A stretch of 64,000 nucleotides of DNA from Hamadaea tsunoensis DSM 44101 (lineage in GTDB: Bacteria; Actinomycetota; Actinomycetes; Mycobacteriales; Micromonosporaceae), in the NCBI RefSeq assembly GCF_000428945.1, contig NZ_AUAX01000036.1, positions 29,095-93,094 of the forward strand. The letters run 5' to 3'. The position numbers were made by a program, and so were the translations under genes. Under the pieces are notes generated by a model. That model was not told the DNA's origin and did not search any database. It saw only the letters and a list, made by a program, of their open reading frames with translations. Of this stretch, positions 1 through 8,149 are shown one piece after another. Position 1 is the first letter of the stretch, and each line of letters opens with the position of its first letter.

Positions 1-389
1 AGCGGGCCGTCCTGCCGCTGCAGCGGCCGCTCGCGTTCCTCAGCGAGGAGAAGGAACTCTTCCCCAAGGAACTGCGTAACTACTTCCGCGACGTCAACGA
101 CAACCTCGCCCGCATCGCCGACCGGGTCGCCGGCCTCGACGACCTGCTCAACTCGATCCTCCAATCGCGGCTGGCGCAGGTGAGCATCGACCAGAACAAC
201 GACATGCGCAAGATCGCGGCCTGGGCGGCCATCGCGGCCATGCAGACGGCGATCGCGGGAATCTACGGCATGAACTTCGACAACATGCCCGAGCTGCACT
301 GGCGCTACAGCTACGCGGGAGTATGGGTGATCATGCTCGCCGGCGGCGCCGGCCTCTACACCCTTTTCCGCCGCTCCGGCTGGCTATAA
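1..389 (+). CDS. corA: CorA-type Mg2+/Co2+ transporter, C-terminal 128 residues
   Basis: CorA forms pentameric inner-membrane channels for Mg2+/Co2+. The reading frame is open from base 3; the start lies before the window. Visible features are the long stalk helix (ELFPKELRNYFRDVNDNL), a first membrane helix (AAWAAIAAMQTAIAGIYGMN) containing the signature YGMNF at visible residues 88-92, then a PEL loop and a second membrane helix ending in the usual short basic tail (FRRSGWL). The TAA stop at 387-389 overlaps the first bases of a P2 repeat (AAGATCAAGATC), so the repeat begins exactly at the end of the gene. The family call is firm; ion specificity is not visible. Confidence 0.93.
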   Translation, partial: RAVLPLQRPLAFLSEEKELFPKELRNYFRDVNDNLARIADRVAGLDDLLNSILQSRLAQVSIDQNNDMRKIAAWAAIAAMQTAIAGIYGMNFDNMPELHWRYSYAGVWVIMLAGGAGLYTLFRRSGWL

Positions 390-527
390 GATCAAGATCT
401 TTTAAGGTCGTTTGTCCCGGGTCCGTCGATCTCACCTCCGCTCCTCCCGCGGGAGACCGCTCCGGCCCCGCCACTTCGTGACGGGGCCTGCGCTGCCGGC
501 ACAGTGGGGCGAGCATCCCGCACCGCG
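388..527 (+). repeat. P2 intergenic repeat, copy A
   Basis: It begins AAGATCAAGATCTTTTAAGG, continues through CCCGGGTCCGTCGATCTCACC and the CTCCCGCGGGAG palindrome, and ends with AGTGGGGCGAGCATCCC. Related copies lie at 5146, 5588 (inverted), 31871, 49689, 50551 (inverted) and 63669. An extra hairpin (CGGCCCCG...CGGGGCCTG) lies near 465-492. The copy fills the gap between the convergent corA and aldo/keto reductase genes. A bidirectional terminator role is possible but no U tract is visible. Confidence 0.85.
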
Positions 528-554
528 GATCGGTCGCGCTCGGAACCTCGATGT

Positions 555-1532
555 TCAGTGGCCGCGGACGGTGTGCGGGCGGTAAGGCGCTTCCAGCTGG
601 GCGACCTCCTCGGGCGTGAGCTGGAGGTCGACGGCGGCGATCGCGTCCGACACATGGCCGGGTTTGGTGGCGCCGACGATCGGCGCGCTGACCACCGGCT
701 TGCCGAGCAGCCAGGCCAGTGCCACCTGCGCCGCCGGTACGCCGCGGGAATCGGCCACCGCCCTGACGGCGTCGACCACGTCGAAGTCGGAGTCGTCGTA
801 GAGCGTGTCGGCGAACGCGTCGTTGGCGGCGCGTACCGTCAGGGTCTGGCCGCCCCGCTCCCGGTTGCCGGCGAGCAGGCCGCGGGCGAGCGGGCTCCAC
901 GGGATCAGCCCGACGCCCTGGTCGGCGCAGAGCGGGTTCATCTCCCGCTCCTCCTCCCGGTACGCGAGGTTGTAGTGGTTCTGCATGGAGACGAACTTCG
1001 TCAGGCCGTGGCGTTCCGCGGTGTGCTGGGCCTTCGCGAACTGCCACGCGTACATGCTGGAGGCTCCGATGTAGCGGGCCTTGCCGGCGCGGACGACGTC
1101 GTGGAGGGCCTGCATGGTCTCCTCGATCGGCGTCTGGTCGTCCCAGCGGTGGATCTGGTAGAGGTCGACGTAGTCGGTGCCGAGCCGGCGCAGCGACGCG
1201 TCGATGCCGTCGAGGATGTGCTTGCGGGACAGGCCGCGGTCGTTGGGGCCGCTGCCCATCGGGGAGTAGACCTTGGTGGCCAGGACGTAGTCCTCCCGGC
1301 GGTCGAACAGCTTGTCGAGCAGCCGTCCGGTGATCTCCTCGCTCACGCCGTCGGAGTAGACGTCGGCGGTGTCGAAGAAGGTGACGCCGGCCTCGACCGC
1401 CTGGCGTACCAGGGGTTCGGCCTGTTCCTCGTTGAGGGTCCAGGCTCGTTTGACCTGGTCGCCGAAGCTCATCATGCCGAGGCAGATCCGGGAGACCGTC
1501 ATGCCGGTGGTGCCCAGTCGCGTGTACTGCAT
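555..1532 (-). CDS. Aldo/keto reductase
   Basis: Predicted cytosolic NADPH-dependent aldehyde/ketone reductase with a TIM-barrel fold, 325 residues, the usual length for the family. The start at 1532 (MQYTRLGTTGMTVSRICLG) fits the conserved first strand; upstream in-frame codons do not look coding. The AKR tetrad is visible: Asp54 and Tyr59 in FFDTADVYSDG, Lys87 in LATKVY and His128 in YQIHRWD. The C-terminal cofactor segment (GATKPGHVSDAIAAVDL) is also present. It resembles the YajO/oxidoreductase subgroup; the physiological substrate cannot be inferred. The gene stands alone, divergent from a small membrane protein and convergent with corA. Confidence 0.92.
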   Translation of the reverse strand: MQYTRLGTTGMTVSRICLGMMSFGDQVKRAWTLNEEQAEPLVRQAVEAGVTFFDTADVYSDGVSEEITGRLLDKLFDRREDYVLATKVYSPMGSGPNDRGLSRKHILDGIDASLRRLGTDYVDLYQIHRWDDQTPIEETMQALHDVVRAGKARYIGASSMYAWQFAKAQHTAERHGLTKFVSMQNHYNLAYREEEREMNPLCADQGVGLIPWSPLARGLLAGNRERGGQTLTVRAANDAFADTLYDDSDFDVVDAVRAVADSRGVPAAQVALAWLLGKPVVSAPIVGATKPGHVSDAIAAVDLQLTPEEVAQLEAPYRPHTVRGH

Positions 1533-1578
1533 GATCCTCAGCCTAGGACCTTTGCGGCCGCGGGGTACATTGCCGATC

Positions 1579-2130
1579 ATGGAAACCGCCCCCGTACGCC
1601 GTTCGCGCCGCGACGGCGGAATCACCGCCCTGATCCTCGGATTCTTCGCGTCGGCCTGGTTCGGCTGGGGGCATGCGGCCCCGCCGGCGTGGCTGGACCC
1701 GTGGCTGACGGTCGGCAGCGTGCTCGCCATCCTCACCGCGATCGCGGGCGCGGTGGTCGGCTTCCGGGCGCCCGCGTCGACCGCCGCCGCGAACAACCGG
1801 GAGTCCGGCCGCCGGTACGGGATCATCGTCGGCATCGAGTTCGGCCTCGCGGGGCTCGGCGGCGCGATCCTCGGCGCGACCGGGCACCCCGCCTACGTCC
1901 CGGTCTGGATCTGCGCGGTCGTCGGCGTGCACTTCATCCCGCTGGCGCCCGTCCTGAAGGACCGCGGGCTCGTGCCGCTCGGCGTCGTCGTCACCGCGAT
2001 CGCGGTCGTGGCGCTGATCGTCGGGCTGACCACCGCCGTCGCCCCGAGCACGATCACGGGTGTGGGTACCGGGGTGGCGCTGCTCGCGTACGCGGTGTCG
2101 GCACTCGTCGGCGCGCTGCGTACGGAATAG
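1579..2130 (+). CDS. Six-helix integral membrane protein of unknown function
   Basis: 183 residues starting METAPVRRSRRDGGI. A basic N-terminus is followed by six hydrophobic segments (about residues 14-33, 40-60, 77-96, 103-122, 128-147 and 152-178), with little soluble sequence, so an inner-membrane protein is clear. No catalytic motif is recognised. It is divergent from the aldo/keto reductase with only 46 bp between starts, so both promoters must lie within or very near that gap. GC content and codon use match the neighbours. Function unknown. Confidence 0.8.
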   Translation: METAPVRRSRRDGGITALILGFFASAWFGWGHAAPPAWLDPWLTVGSVLAILTAIAGAVVGFRAPASTAAANNRESGRRYGIIVGIEFGLAGLGGAILGATGHPAYVPVWICAVVGVHFIPLAPVLKDRGLVPLGVVVTAIAVVALIVGLTTAVAPSTITGVGTGVALLAYAVSALVGALRTE

Positions 2131-2306
2131 GGTGCCGCGGGGGCGCTTCGGCCCGGGAGGGGCAGAATTCTCCACAGTGGACATGTATCCTCGGTCGCGT
2201 GCGGCACTGGATCAGCGGCGTGGCCGAACAGATGTTGCAGCGTGTACCCGCCCGATCGAGGTGGTCCCGCCGCCCCCGGCGGTTAGGATCGGCTCGGGAG
2301 GTGACC

Positions 2307-2762
2307 ATGCGACCGCCGACACGCCCCGAGGTCACGACCAGGACGGTGGCCGCCCGGCCCATCGCGACGCTCGCCGCGACGACGACCTGGAAGGAATTCC
2401 CCCAGGTCTGGGGTCCCCTGCTGGACGAGGTGCACGCGAGCGTGACGTGGGACGACGGCGGCCGCGCCGGCCGTAACGTCATGGTCTACTGGGATGACGT
2501 ACCGCACGTGGAGGTCGGCGTCGAACTCGACCGGCCCGCCACGGTCACCGGGCGGGTCGTGCGCTCGTCGCTGCCGGCCGGCCGGGTGGCGACCGCCGTG
2601 CACCGTGGCACCTATGAGGACATCGACGCCACTCATCGGGCGATCCTGCGCTGGTGCGAGGCGGTCGGGCTGGCGCCGCGCGGCCCGCGCTGGGAGATCT
2701 ACGGGCACTGGCAGGAGGACGTCTCCCTCCTCGAAACCGAGATCTCCTACCTTCTCGGCTGA
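2307..2762 (+). CDS. GyrI-like/AraC effector-binding domain protein
   Basis: 151 residues starting MRPPTRPEVTTRTVAARPI. GGGAG at 2296-2300 precedes the ATG by six bases; an in-frame GTG at 2301 is the alternative start. The fold signature is a repeated beta-alpha-beta-beta pattern, with the typical WKEFPQVWGPLLDEV first helix, a central GVELDRPATVTGRV strand, RVATAVHRGTYEDID (the conserved H-x-G-x-Y of the effector pocket) and a C-terminal EIYGHW segment. Such stand-alone domains bind small molecules or act as gyrase-inhibitor-like proteins; no DNA-binding part is present. Ligand unknown. Confidence 0.78.
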   Translation: MRPPTRPEVTTRTVAARPIATLAATTTWKEFPQVWGPLLDEVHASVTWDDGGRAGRNVMVYWDDVPHVEVGVELDRPATVTGRVVRSSLPAGRVATAVHRGTYEDIDATHRAILRWCEAVGLAPRGPRWEIYGHWQEDVSLLETEISYLLG

Positions 2763-2849
2763 CGCGCGACATCCCGCTCGGCTCGTGCCCGATGCCTCTC
2801 GGCTGACGCCTGCGAAATTCACTGCAACCTCCCACCCGCCTCCCGGGTC

Positions 2850-3371
2850 GTGATGGGTATGACGGAGGACGACGACGGATTCCGGGAATTCGTCGAGGCG
2901 CGGTACGCCGACCTGTTACGGGTGGCGTACCTGCTCACGGGGTCGGCCTACGAGGCCGAGGATCTTCTGCAGTCGGCTCTGGTCCGGGCCATCCGCGGCT
3001 GGTCGCGGGTCGAGGATCCGATGGCGTACGTGCGGAAGATCATGGTCAATCAGCACATCAGCCTGTGGCGGCGGCTGCGCCGGCGGGAACTGGTCACCGC
3101 CATGCCGCCCGACCGGCCGGTCGAGGACGTCGCCGGTCTGGTCACCCAGTCGATCGCCCTGCACGCCGCGCTGCGCTCGCTGCCCGCGCGTACGCGTGCC
3201 GTGGTGGTCCTGCGCTACGTCGTCGACATGTCCGAAGTGGACGTCGCCGGGGCGCTGGGATTCTCGGTCGGCAATGTCAAGAGCCACGCCTCCCGGGGAC
3301 TGGCCCGGTTGCGAGCGGTGCTCGATCCCTCGACCTCGGCGCGTACGGAGCTGGAAAGGAGCCGGTCATGA
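2850..3371 (+). CDS. SigE-family (ECF-type) RNA polymerase sigma factor
   Basis: About 170 residues. The start is GTG 2850 or, equally plausibly, ATG 2859 (MTEDDDGFREFVEARYADLL). Region 2 is visible as LLRVAYLLTGSAYEAEDLLQ with the -10-reading helix ALVRAIRGW. Region 4 is LPARTRAVVVLRYVVDMSEV followed by the helix-turn-helix GALGFSVGNVKSHASRGLARL. This is the SigE-like subgroup common in actinobacteria, with no extra C-terminal domain. Its TGA overlaps the ATG of the next gene (ATGA, 3368-3371), so the downstream membrane protein is probably the translationally coupled anti-sigma or sensor partner. Confidence 0.92.
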   Translation: MMGMTEDDDGFREFVEARYADLLRVAYLLTGSAYEAEDLLQSALVRAIRGWSRVEDPMAYVRKIMVNQHISLWRRLRRRELVTAMPPDRPVEDVAGLVTQSIALHAALRSLPARTRAVVVLRYVVDMSEVDVAGALGFSVGNVKSHASRGLARLRAVLDPSTSARTELERSRS

Positions 3372-4723
3372 CGGTTGACGAGGAGGTCGGTACGGCGTTG
3401 CGGCGGCTCGCCGAGGATCTGCGGCCGCTGCCCGACGCGTACGGGCGGGTGCGGGTAAGGCAGCGACTCGTCCGACGCCGACGGCGTACGCTGGCAGGAT
3501 TGACGGTGATCGTCGCACTGGCCGCCGCCTGGGCGGTCGGAGTGCCTCGCACGGCGGCCCCCCAGCCCGCCGAGACGCCCATCGCGTGGGACGCGGTGAA
3601 GACCTGGTCGGCGCGGCTCGCGACCTCGCCGGCGCGCGGCGGTGTCGCGCAGGACCAGACGTATGTCCGTGCCCTGTCGGCCCAGATCATGGACAAGATC
3701 AAGGCGAAGACCTACCTTCCTGAGTTCGACGTACGCGCCGTCGACGTGCTCTTCGTCGACGATGTCGGCGATTTCCGGGTGGCGATCGTGGCGCTCGACA
3801 TGCGCACGCCGCACTACGGCTGGCCGTACGCGAGCGCGACCTTCAAGGCCGCCCGGGGAGCGGATCCTGCCCAACTGGCCGGGACGGTGGCCGACTACAG
3901 CGACAGCCTGCAGCCCATGACCTCGGCCGATGTGGGCCTGGGCAGCTACGGCGACGGCGGACGCCGCGGCATCGTCGTGATCGCCCCTGCGTCGTGCCGG
4001 TTCCAGACGGCGGCGTGGCCCGCGGTGAAGGACTGGAAGCCGGAGCCCACCGGCTCATACCTCGCCCGTACGCCGCAGTCGGTACCAGCCGAGTGGTACC
4101 GGGTGGTCTGTGGCAGCGTGGTCCAGGACGCGATGCCGGCCCCCCGGTTCAGCGTCCCGCCGCACTCGGCGGCCGACCTGACCGCGCAGCTGCACAACGT
4201 CCGGGGTCAGGTGTCCCGCACCGATGCCGAGCTGGCGTTGATCAATTTCGAGTCCGCCGGATACATCTACAGCGGGCCGGCGAAGCTGGTCTGGGGTGGC
4301 CGGATGACGTGGCCCCGCTACGGCCCCGGCAAGCTTGTCGTGGTGGCGGCGCCGATGGTGGGCGGCGGCTGGAACGGCGCCGCCGTGTTCGAGCCGGACG
4401 CGAACGTCGGCGGCGGCGGCCCCGGCTTCGTGACCGTCGACGATCCCTCCCGGCGCGACAGCCTGGTCGTGGCACCCCTGCGCGATCTGGCCGACCACGA
4501 CGTGCTCGTGATCGTGCCCGACGGCACGGCCACGCTGCGTGTGGTCACCGCGGCCGGTGTGGTGACCTCTCAACCGGTGACGGGCTCGGCCCTGCTGGCC
4601 TCGGTCGACCAGGCGTCCTCCGCGACATACACGGCACTCGACGCGGCCGGCAAGGAGCTCCGCACGAGCCGGGTCCCGCCCGATTTCCCGGGGTTCGGCG
4701 GCAACCTCTGGTCGACCCGCTGA
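3368..4723 (+). CDS. Membrane-anchored partner of the SigE-type sigma factor (putative anti-sigma/sensor)
   Basis: 451 residues starting MTVDEEVGTALRRLAEDL, with the ATG overlapping the sigma stop. A short cytoplasmic N-terminus rich in Arg (VRVRQRLVRRRRRT) leads into one membrane helix (about residues 39-58, LTVIVALAAAWAV). The remaining roughly 390 residues would lie outside the membrane, including a Gly-rich loop (NVGGGGPG) near residue 355. The layout resembles actinobacterial proteins encoded after SigE-like sigma factors. The classic zinc-containing anti-sigma motif (HxxxCxxC) is absent, so an anti-sigma role rests on gene position only. Confidence 0.75.
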   Translation: MTVDEEVGTALRRLAEDLRPLPDAYGRVRVRQRLVRRRRRTLAGLTVIVALAAAWAVGVPRTAAPQPAETPIAWDAVKTWSARLATSPARGGVAQDQTYVRALSAQIMDKIKAKTYLPEFDVRAVDVLFVDDVGDFRVAIVALDMRTPHYGWPYASATFKAARGADPAQLAGTVADYSDSLQPMTSADVGLGSYGDGGRRGIVVIAPASCRFQTAAWPAVKDWKPEPTGSYLARTPQSVPAEWYRVVCGSVVQDAMPAPRFSVPPHSAADLTAQLHNVRGQVSRTDAELALINFESAGYIYSGPAKLVWGGRMTWPRYGPGKLVVVAAPMVGGGWNGAAVFEPDANVGGGGPGFVTVDDPSRRDSLVVAPLRDLADHDVLVIVPDGTATLRVVTAAGVVTSQPVTGSALLASVDQASSATYTALDAAGKELRTSRVPPDFPGFGGNLWSTR

Positions 4724-4758
4724 GGCTCGCCCCACCAGGCCGCTCAGACCCCGCTCTA

Positions 4759-4833
4759 GATCCCGTTTGGATCAGGGATTTCACCCGAATCATGGCCCGT
4801 GATTACGGTGGTTTCCCTGATCCAAACGGGATC
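4759..4833. repeat. P1 palindrome, copy 1
   Basis: A 75-bp hairpin. The 20-bp arms at 4759-4778 and 4814-4833 (GATCCCGTTTGGATCAGGGA and its exact complement) enclose a 35-base centre containing CCCGAATCATGGCCCGTGAT. Other copies lie at 6140, 51565, 54952 and 57556. It occupies the gap after the sigma-partner gene. Confidence 0.92.
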
Positions 4834-4870
4834 ATGCGAGCCTTGCGCCGGGGGCGGGGCGCAGCGCGCG

Positions 4871-5134
4871 TTACGCGCAGCGGGCGGCGAACCCTCTGGC
4901 CGCGAGCCCTTTGCAGAACGTGGTCTTCGCGTTGGTGTAGCGGGTGATCCGGCCGTCGACGAACCACGTCGTGTCGGGCTGGAAGTCGAAGCTGCCGTCG
5001 TCGACCCCGTCCCAGCCGTAGCGGAAGTCGAGATCGATGTAGACGACCGCCTTGATCACGTTCGACAGGTCGTACGTGCCGGACAGGTTGGGGATCGGCC
5101 CGTTGTACGCCATCAGCCCGAACAGCCGCTGCAT
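4871..5134 (-). pseudogene. C-terminal fragment of an unknown (probably secreted) protein, cut by a repeat
   Basis: An 87-codon frame (MQRLFGLMAYNGPIP...) that reads like real protein: well-mixed residues, DLDFRYGWDGVDDGSFDFQP, and a Cys-containing end (TTFCKGLAARGFAARCA). There is no ribosome-binding site or good start before 5134. Just upstream, at about 5146, the frame runs into a P2 repeat with its own hairpin, so it is best explained as the 3' remnant of a longer gene whose front was lost or replaced when the repeat arrived. The parent family is not recognised. A short intact gene is the alternative. Confidence 0.5.
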
Positions 5135-5145
5135 CCACTGGTCGC

Positions 5146-5225
5146 CGCGGGAGACCGGGCTACCCCCGTCACAGAACGTGACGGGGGTAGCCCTGCCAGC
5201 TGAGTGGGGCGAGCATCCATCGCCG
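5146..5225 (+). repeat. P2 repeat, copy B, with strong internal hairpin
   Basis: Contains only the later part of P2 (CGCGGGAGACC ... GAGTGGGGCGAGCATCC). A perfect 16-bp stem, GGGCTACCCCCGTCAC (5156-5171) with its complement at 5177-5192, replaces the usual CCCTATCGCTGCGCTCCG middle. It abuts the truncated frame at 4871-5134. The segment 5226-5382 holds no gene I can support. Confidence 0.75.
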
Positions 5226-5382
5226 TAGCCCCTCCCGCCCTGCGCCGCGCCGCGTTGGGGGGCTTGTACGCGATCATGGGAGGACTTGGGGCCGCTCCGG
5301 TCGCTTGTGTGGGTCGCGATGACCGCTCAGTCCACCTATGCCCGGCGGTTCTCCAGACCAGTCGGCCGACCGTCACACTGGC

Positions 5383-5490
5383 CTTGATCGTGTCGCATGT
5401 ATATGTCGAAGTAGATCGTCTACCCGTGATCGTGTAGCGCATATATGTCGCAGCGGACGGCTTTTGACATATACGGCTTACATGATCAAG
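5383..5490. repeat. P6 palindromic repeat, copy 1
   Basis: CTTGATCGTGTCGCATGTAT, then a second GTGATCGTGTAGCGCATATA half, then GACATATACGGCTTACATGA ending in TCAAGG. The AT-rich TATATGTC/GACATATA halves can pair. A second copy at 32640-32746 shares order and most bases. The stretch is notably AT-rich for this genome. Confidence 0.85.
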
Positions 5491-5520
5491 GCCGGTCCGC
5501 GCGTATCCGGTTCCCGCTGC

Positions 5521-5556
5521 CGGTGATCGTCGCGGCCGGGATGTAGTTTCCGGGCC
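5521..5556 (+). repeat. Fragment of the P4 composite
   Basis: GGTGATCGTCGCGGCCGGGA followed by TGTAGTTTCCGGG matches the inner P4 segment seen at about 63880 and, inverted, at about 50300-50330. It shows that modules can occur alone. Confidence 0.7.
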
Positions 5557-5587
5557 GGCTCCCCAGATCGGTGACCGAACCGCGGTG

Positions 5588-5707
5588 GATGATGCGTCGC
5601 CCCACTGTGCTGGCAGTGGAGTCCCCGGAGCGCAGCGATAGGGGCGGAACGGTCTCCCGCGTGAGGGGCGGAGGTGAGATCGACGAACCCGGGACAAAAA
5701 TCTTGAT
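5588..5707 (-). repeat. P2 repeat, copy C (inverted)
   Basis: Read on the minus strand: ATCAAGATTTTTGTCCCGGG, TTCGTCGATCTCACCTCCGC, then CGGGAGACCGTTCCGCCCCT and CCACTGCCAGCACAGTGGGG. It is nearly identical to the copy at 63669, although the two lie about 58 kb apart. Confidence 0.88.
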
Positions 5708-5754
5708 TCTAACGATCTTCACCTTTCCCGCCGTATGTCTTCGGATCGTCCTGG

Positions 5755-5863
5755 ACCTCGATCCAGTGCCCGGATTCTGTAGTAATAGATCTCCAGGGCG
5801 TGATCAAGTTTCCTGGAGCTGCAGAATCGGTCCGCTTTCTGCAGGATTCAGGAACTTGATCAT
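5755..5863. repeat. P5 repeat, copy 1
   Basis: A leader (CTCGATCCAGTGCCCGGATT ... GTAGTAATAGATCTCC) followed by an imperfect palindrome at 5801-5862, from TGATCAAGTTTCCTGGAGC to GGATTCAGGAACTTGATCA. Copy 2 at 31512-31619 aligns over the full length; copy 3 at 20220-20330 is inverted. Confidence 0.88.
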
Positions 5864-5909
5864 GCTTTCCCGTCGTGGCCGAACGCTCCTGTCGAGCGGT
5901 CCGTCGCGG

Positions 5910-6060
5910 GGTGATCGGTTGCCGCTATTACGGCAGTCCACGGCGGATAGCCTTGATCGAATACCGGCTATCCGGCAAGGAAGCGTTCTCTCGCCGTAAT
6001 GACGGTATTTGATCAAGGGAATCGGCGTCGCAGTGCCGAGATAGCGGTACTTGATCAAGA
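5910..6060. repeat. P7 repeat, copy 1
   Basis: An outer GGTGATCGGTTGCCGCTATT module, then an inner pair CCTTGATCGAATACCG / CGGTATTTGATCAAGG around GCCGTAATGA, then a right flank ending AGCGGTACTTGATCAAG. Copies at 31652-31812 and 20018-20163 share this order. It directly follows P5, as it does at 31.5 kb. Confidence 0.85.
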
Positions 6061-6139
6061 CGGTCGTGCCGGCGACATGAGAGGCCGACGCCCAAACCTG
6101 GACTACGACGATCCCGCCGCCCAAGCCCCGACCCAGCCC

Positions 6140-6222
6140 CCAAGATCCCGTTTGGATCAGGGATCGCCACGTAATCATGGCCCAAGATTCGGGTGTTTTC
6201 CCTGATCCAAGCGGGATCTTGG
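6140..6222. repeat. P1 palindrome, copy 2
   Basis: Arms at 6140-6163 and 6199-6222, extended outward to CCAAGATC/GATCTTGG, with one mismatch (AAGCGGG against CCCGTTT). The centre contains TAATCATGGCCCAAGATTCG. Located 70 bp downstream of modC, between convergent genes. Confidence 0.9.
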
Positions 6223-6292
6223 AGCGGGCGGGACGGGGCCGGCGGGGCCGGCGGGCGGGGCGGGGGAGTGGGAGCGCGGGAGCGAGGGTGGG

Positions 6293-7345
6293 TCAGGTGG
6301 GGTAGGTGCGGGTTTCGGTGGCTTTGACGGCGGCCCAGACCGCCTGGCCGGCCTCGAGTCTGAGGGCGGCCGCCGCTGCCGGCGTGATGTCCGCGGCTGC
6401 CTTGACCGGCCCGTCCAGCTGGACCCGGAGGTTGTCGCCGTGGCGCTGGATGCCGCTGACCGTCGCCGGCCAGGTGTTGCGGGGGCTGCCGTCGGGCCGG
6501 GTCACGAAGATGGCGACGGCGGACGGCGGAAAGGCCACGAACGCCTCGCCCGAGACGGGTTCGGCGACCGCGAACTCGAAGCCGTCCACTGCCACCGACA
6601 GGCCTGACGACATGCCGCGATAGAGGTTCAACCCGACGAGCCGGGCCACGTAGTCGGTACGCGGCCGGGCCGTGATCGCCTCGGCGTCACCGGATTGAAC
6701 GATGCGGCCCTCCTCGATGACGATCAGGCGGTCGGCGAGGACCAGCGCGTCGATCGGGTCGTGCGTGACGAGCAGGGTCGTGCCGGCGTACCCGACGAGG
6801 TCCTTGTGCAGCCGCGACCGTGTCTCCAGCCGCGTACGCGCGTCCAGCGCGGCCAGCGGTTCGTCCAGCAGCAGCAGGTCCGGCTCGGTCGCGAGGGCCC
6901 GGGCCAGCGCCACCCGCTGGGCCTGCCCGCCGGACAGCTGCCGCGGCCGGTGCTGGGAGTAGGAGGCCAGTCCGACGCGGTCCAGCCAGCGGTCGGCCTG
7001 TTCGCGGGCGGCCGAGCGGGACGCGCCCCGGCTGCGGGGTCCGAAGGCCACGTTCTCGCGGGCGCTCAGATGCGGGAACAGCAGGTAGTCCTGGAACACG
7101 ACGCCGACGCGGCGGCGTTCGGGCGGCGTCCACGTCCGCGTCGACGGTTCGTCCACAGTGGTGCCCGCGATGCTGATCCGGCCTTCCCCCAGGGGGAGCA
7201 GGCCCGCGAGAGCGCGCAGTGCCGTCGTCTTCCCGGCGCCGTTGGGGCCGAGCAGCGCCACGACCTCGCCGGCCTCGGCGGTGAAGGCGATGTCGACGGT
7301 GAAGGTGCCGCGCGTGGCGACGATGCGGGTGTCGAGGTGGGTCAT
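6293..7345 (-). CDS. modC: Molybdate ABC transporter ATP-binding protein
   Basis: 350 residues; energises molybdate uptake from the cytoplasmic face. Walker A (GPNGAGKT), signature (LSGGQAQRVALARAL), Walker B (LLLLDEP) and the switch His (VTHDP) are all present. The last roughly 110 residues form a TOBE-like oxyanion-binding domain (WPATVSGIQRHGDNLRVQLD), typical of ModC. The start ATG at 7345 overlaps the modB stop (ATGA), so translation is coupled. Final gene of modABC; together with modA and modB the molybdate assignment is good, though tungstate cannot be excluded. Confidence 0.93.
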   Translation of the reverse strand: MTHLDTRIVATRGTFTVDIAFTAEAGEVVALLGPNGAGKTTALRALAGLLPLGEGRISIAGTTVDEPSTRTWTPPERRRVGVVFQDYLLFPHLSARENVAFGPRSRGASRSAAREQADRWLDRVGLASYSQHRPRQLSGGQAQRVALARALATEPDLLLLDEPLAALDARTRLETRSRLHKDLVGYAGTTLLVTHDPIDALVLADRLIVIEEGRIVQSGDAEAITARPRTDYVARLVGLNLYRGMSSGLSVAVDGFEFAVAEPVSGEAFVAFPPSAVAIFVTRPDGSPRNTWPATVSGIQRHGDNLRVQLDGPVKAAADITPAAAAALRLEAGQAVWAAVKATETRTYPT

Positions 7346-8145
7346 GGCGTCGCGATCCAGCGGTCGCGCAGGCTGGTGAGGATGACGACCGACACGACGA
7401 GCAGGATCAGGCTGAGCACGAGGGCGGCGTCCAGGTCGTTCTCCAACGCCAGGTAGACCGCGAGCGGCATCGTCTGCGTCCGCCCCGGGAAGTTGCCGGC
7501 GAAGGTGATCGTCGCGCCGAACTCGCCGAGAGCCCGCGCCCAGCACAGGACCGCGCCGGCCGCGACGCCCGGCGCGACCAGCGGCAGCGTCACCCGGCGA
7601 AACGTCGTCCAGCGCGAGGCGCCGAGGGTCGCGGCCGCCTCCTCGTACCGGGTGTCGGCGCCGCGCAGCGCTCCTTCCACCGCGATGACGAGGAACGGCA
7701 TGGCCACGAAGGCCTCCGCGACGATCACGCCCGCCGTCGTGAACGGCAGCGTGATCCCGAACGCCCGGTCCAGCCATTCGCCGATCAGCCCGCGCCGCCC
7801 GAACACCAGCAGCAGCGCCACGCCGCCGACCACCGGCGGCAGGACCAGGGGCACCGTCACCAGCGCGCGTACCAGCTTGCGGCCGCGGAACTCCACCCTC
7901 GCCAGGAGCCAGGCCAGGGGTACGCCGAGAGCCGCGCACACCGCCGTCGCCGCGGTCGCGGTCAGCAGGGACAGGCGCAGGGCGGCGAGCACGGACGGCT
8001 CGGTCAACCGGCTGGGCAGGTCCGTCCACGGTACGCGTAGCAGCAGCCCGGCCAGCGGCAGCACGAGGAACAGCAGGCCGAGCGCGGCCGGCAGGACGAG
8101 GACGAGCGGGGCCCGGGAGCCCGTGCCCCGCCGTTGCGTTCGCAT
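7342..8145 (-). CDS. modB: Molybdate ABC transporter permease
   Basis: 267 residues with five or six membrane helices. The binding-protein-dependent permease loop is visible as EEAAATLGASRWTTFRRVTL, followed by LPLVAPGVAAGAVLCWARAL and GEFGATITFAGN, the characteristic ModB/CysT segment (E-F-G-A-T). It starts MRTQRRGTGSRAP four bases after the modA stop and overlaps modC by four bases, so the three genes form one transcript. Confidence 0.93.
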   Translation of the reverse strand: MRTQRRGTGSRAPLVLVLPAALGLLFLVLPLAGLLLRVPWTDLPSRLTEPSVLAALRLSLLTATAATAVCAALGVPLAWLLARVEFRGRKLVRALVTVPLVLPPVVGGVALLLVFGRRGLIGEWLDRAFGITLPFTTAGVIVAEAFVAMPFLVIAVEGALRGADTRYEEAAATLGASRWTTFRRVTLPLVAPGVAAGAVLCWARALGEFGATITFAGNFPGRTQTMPLAVYLALENDLDAALVLSLILLVVSVVILTSLRDRWIATP

Positions 8146-8149
8146 TCTC

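Noticed and set aside
504..2300. Long open frame on the plus strand antisense to the aldo/keto reductase
   Set aside because: Arg/Val/Gly-rich shadow typical of high-GC DNA; only its last part (from 2307) is a real gene.
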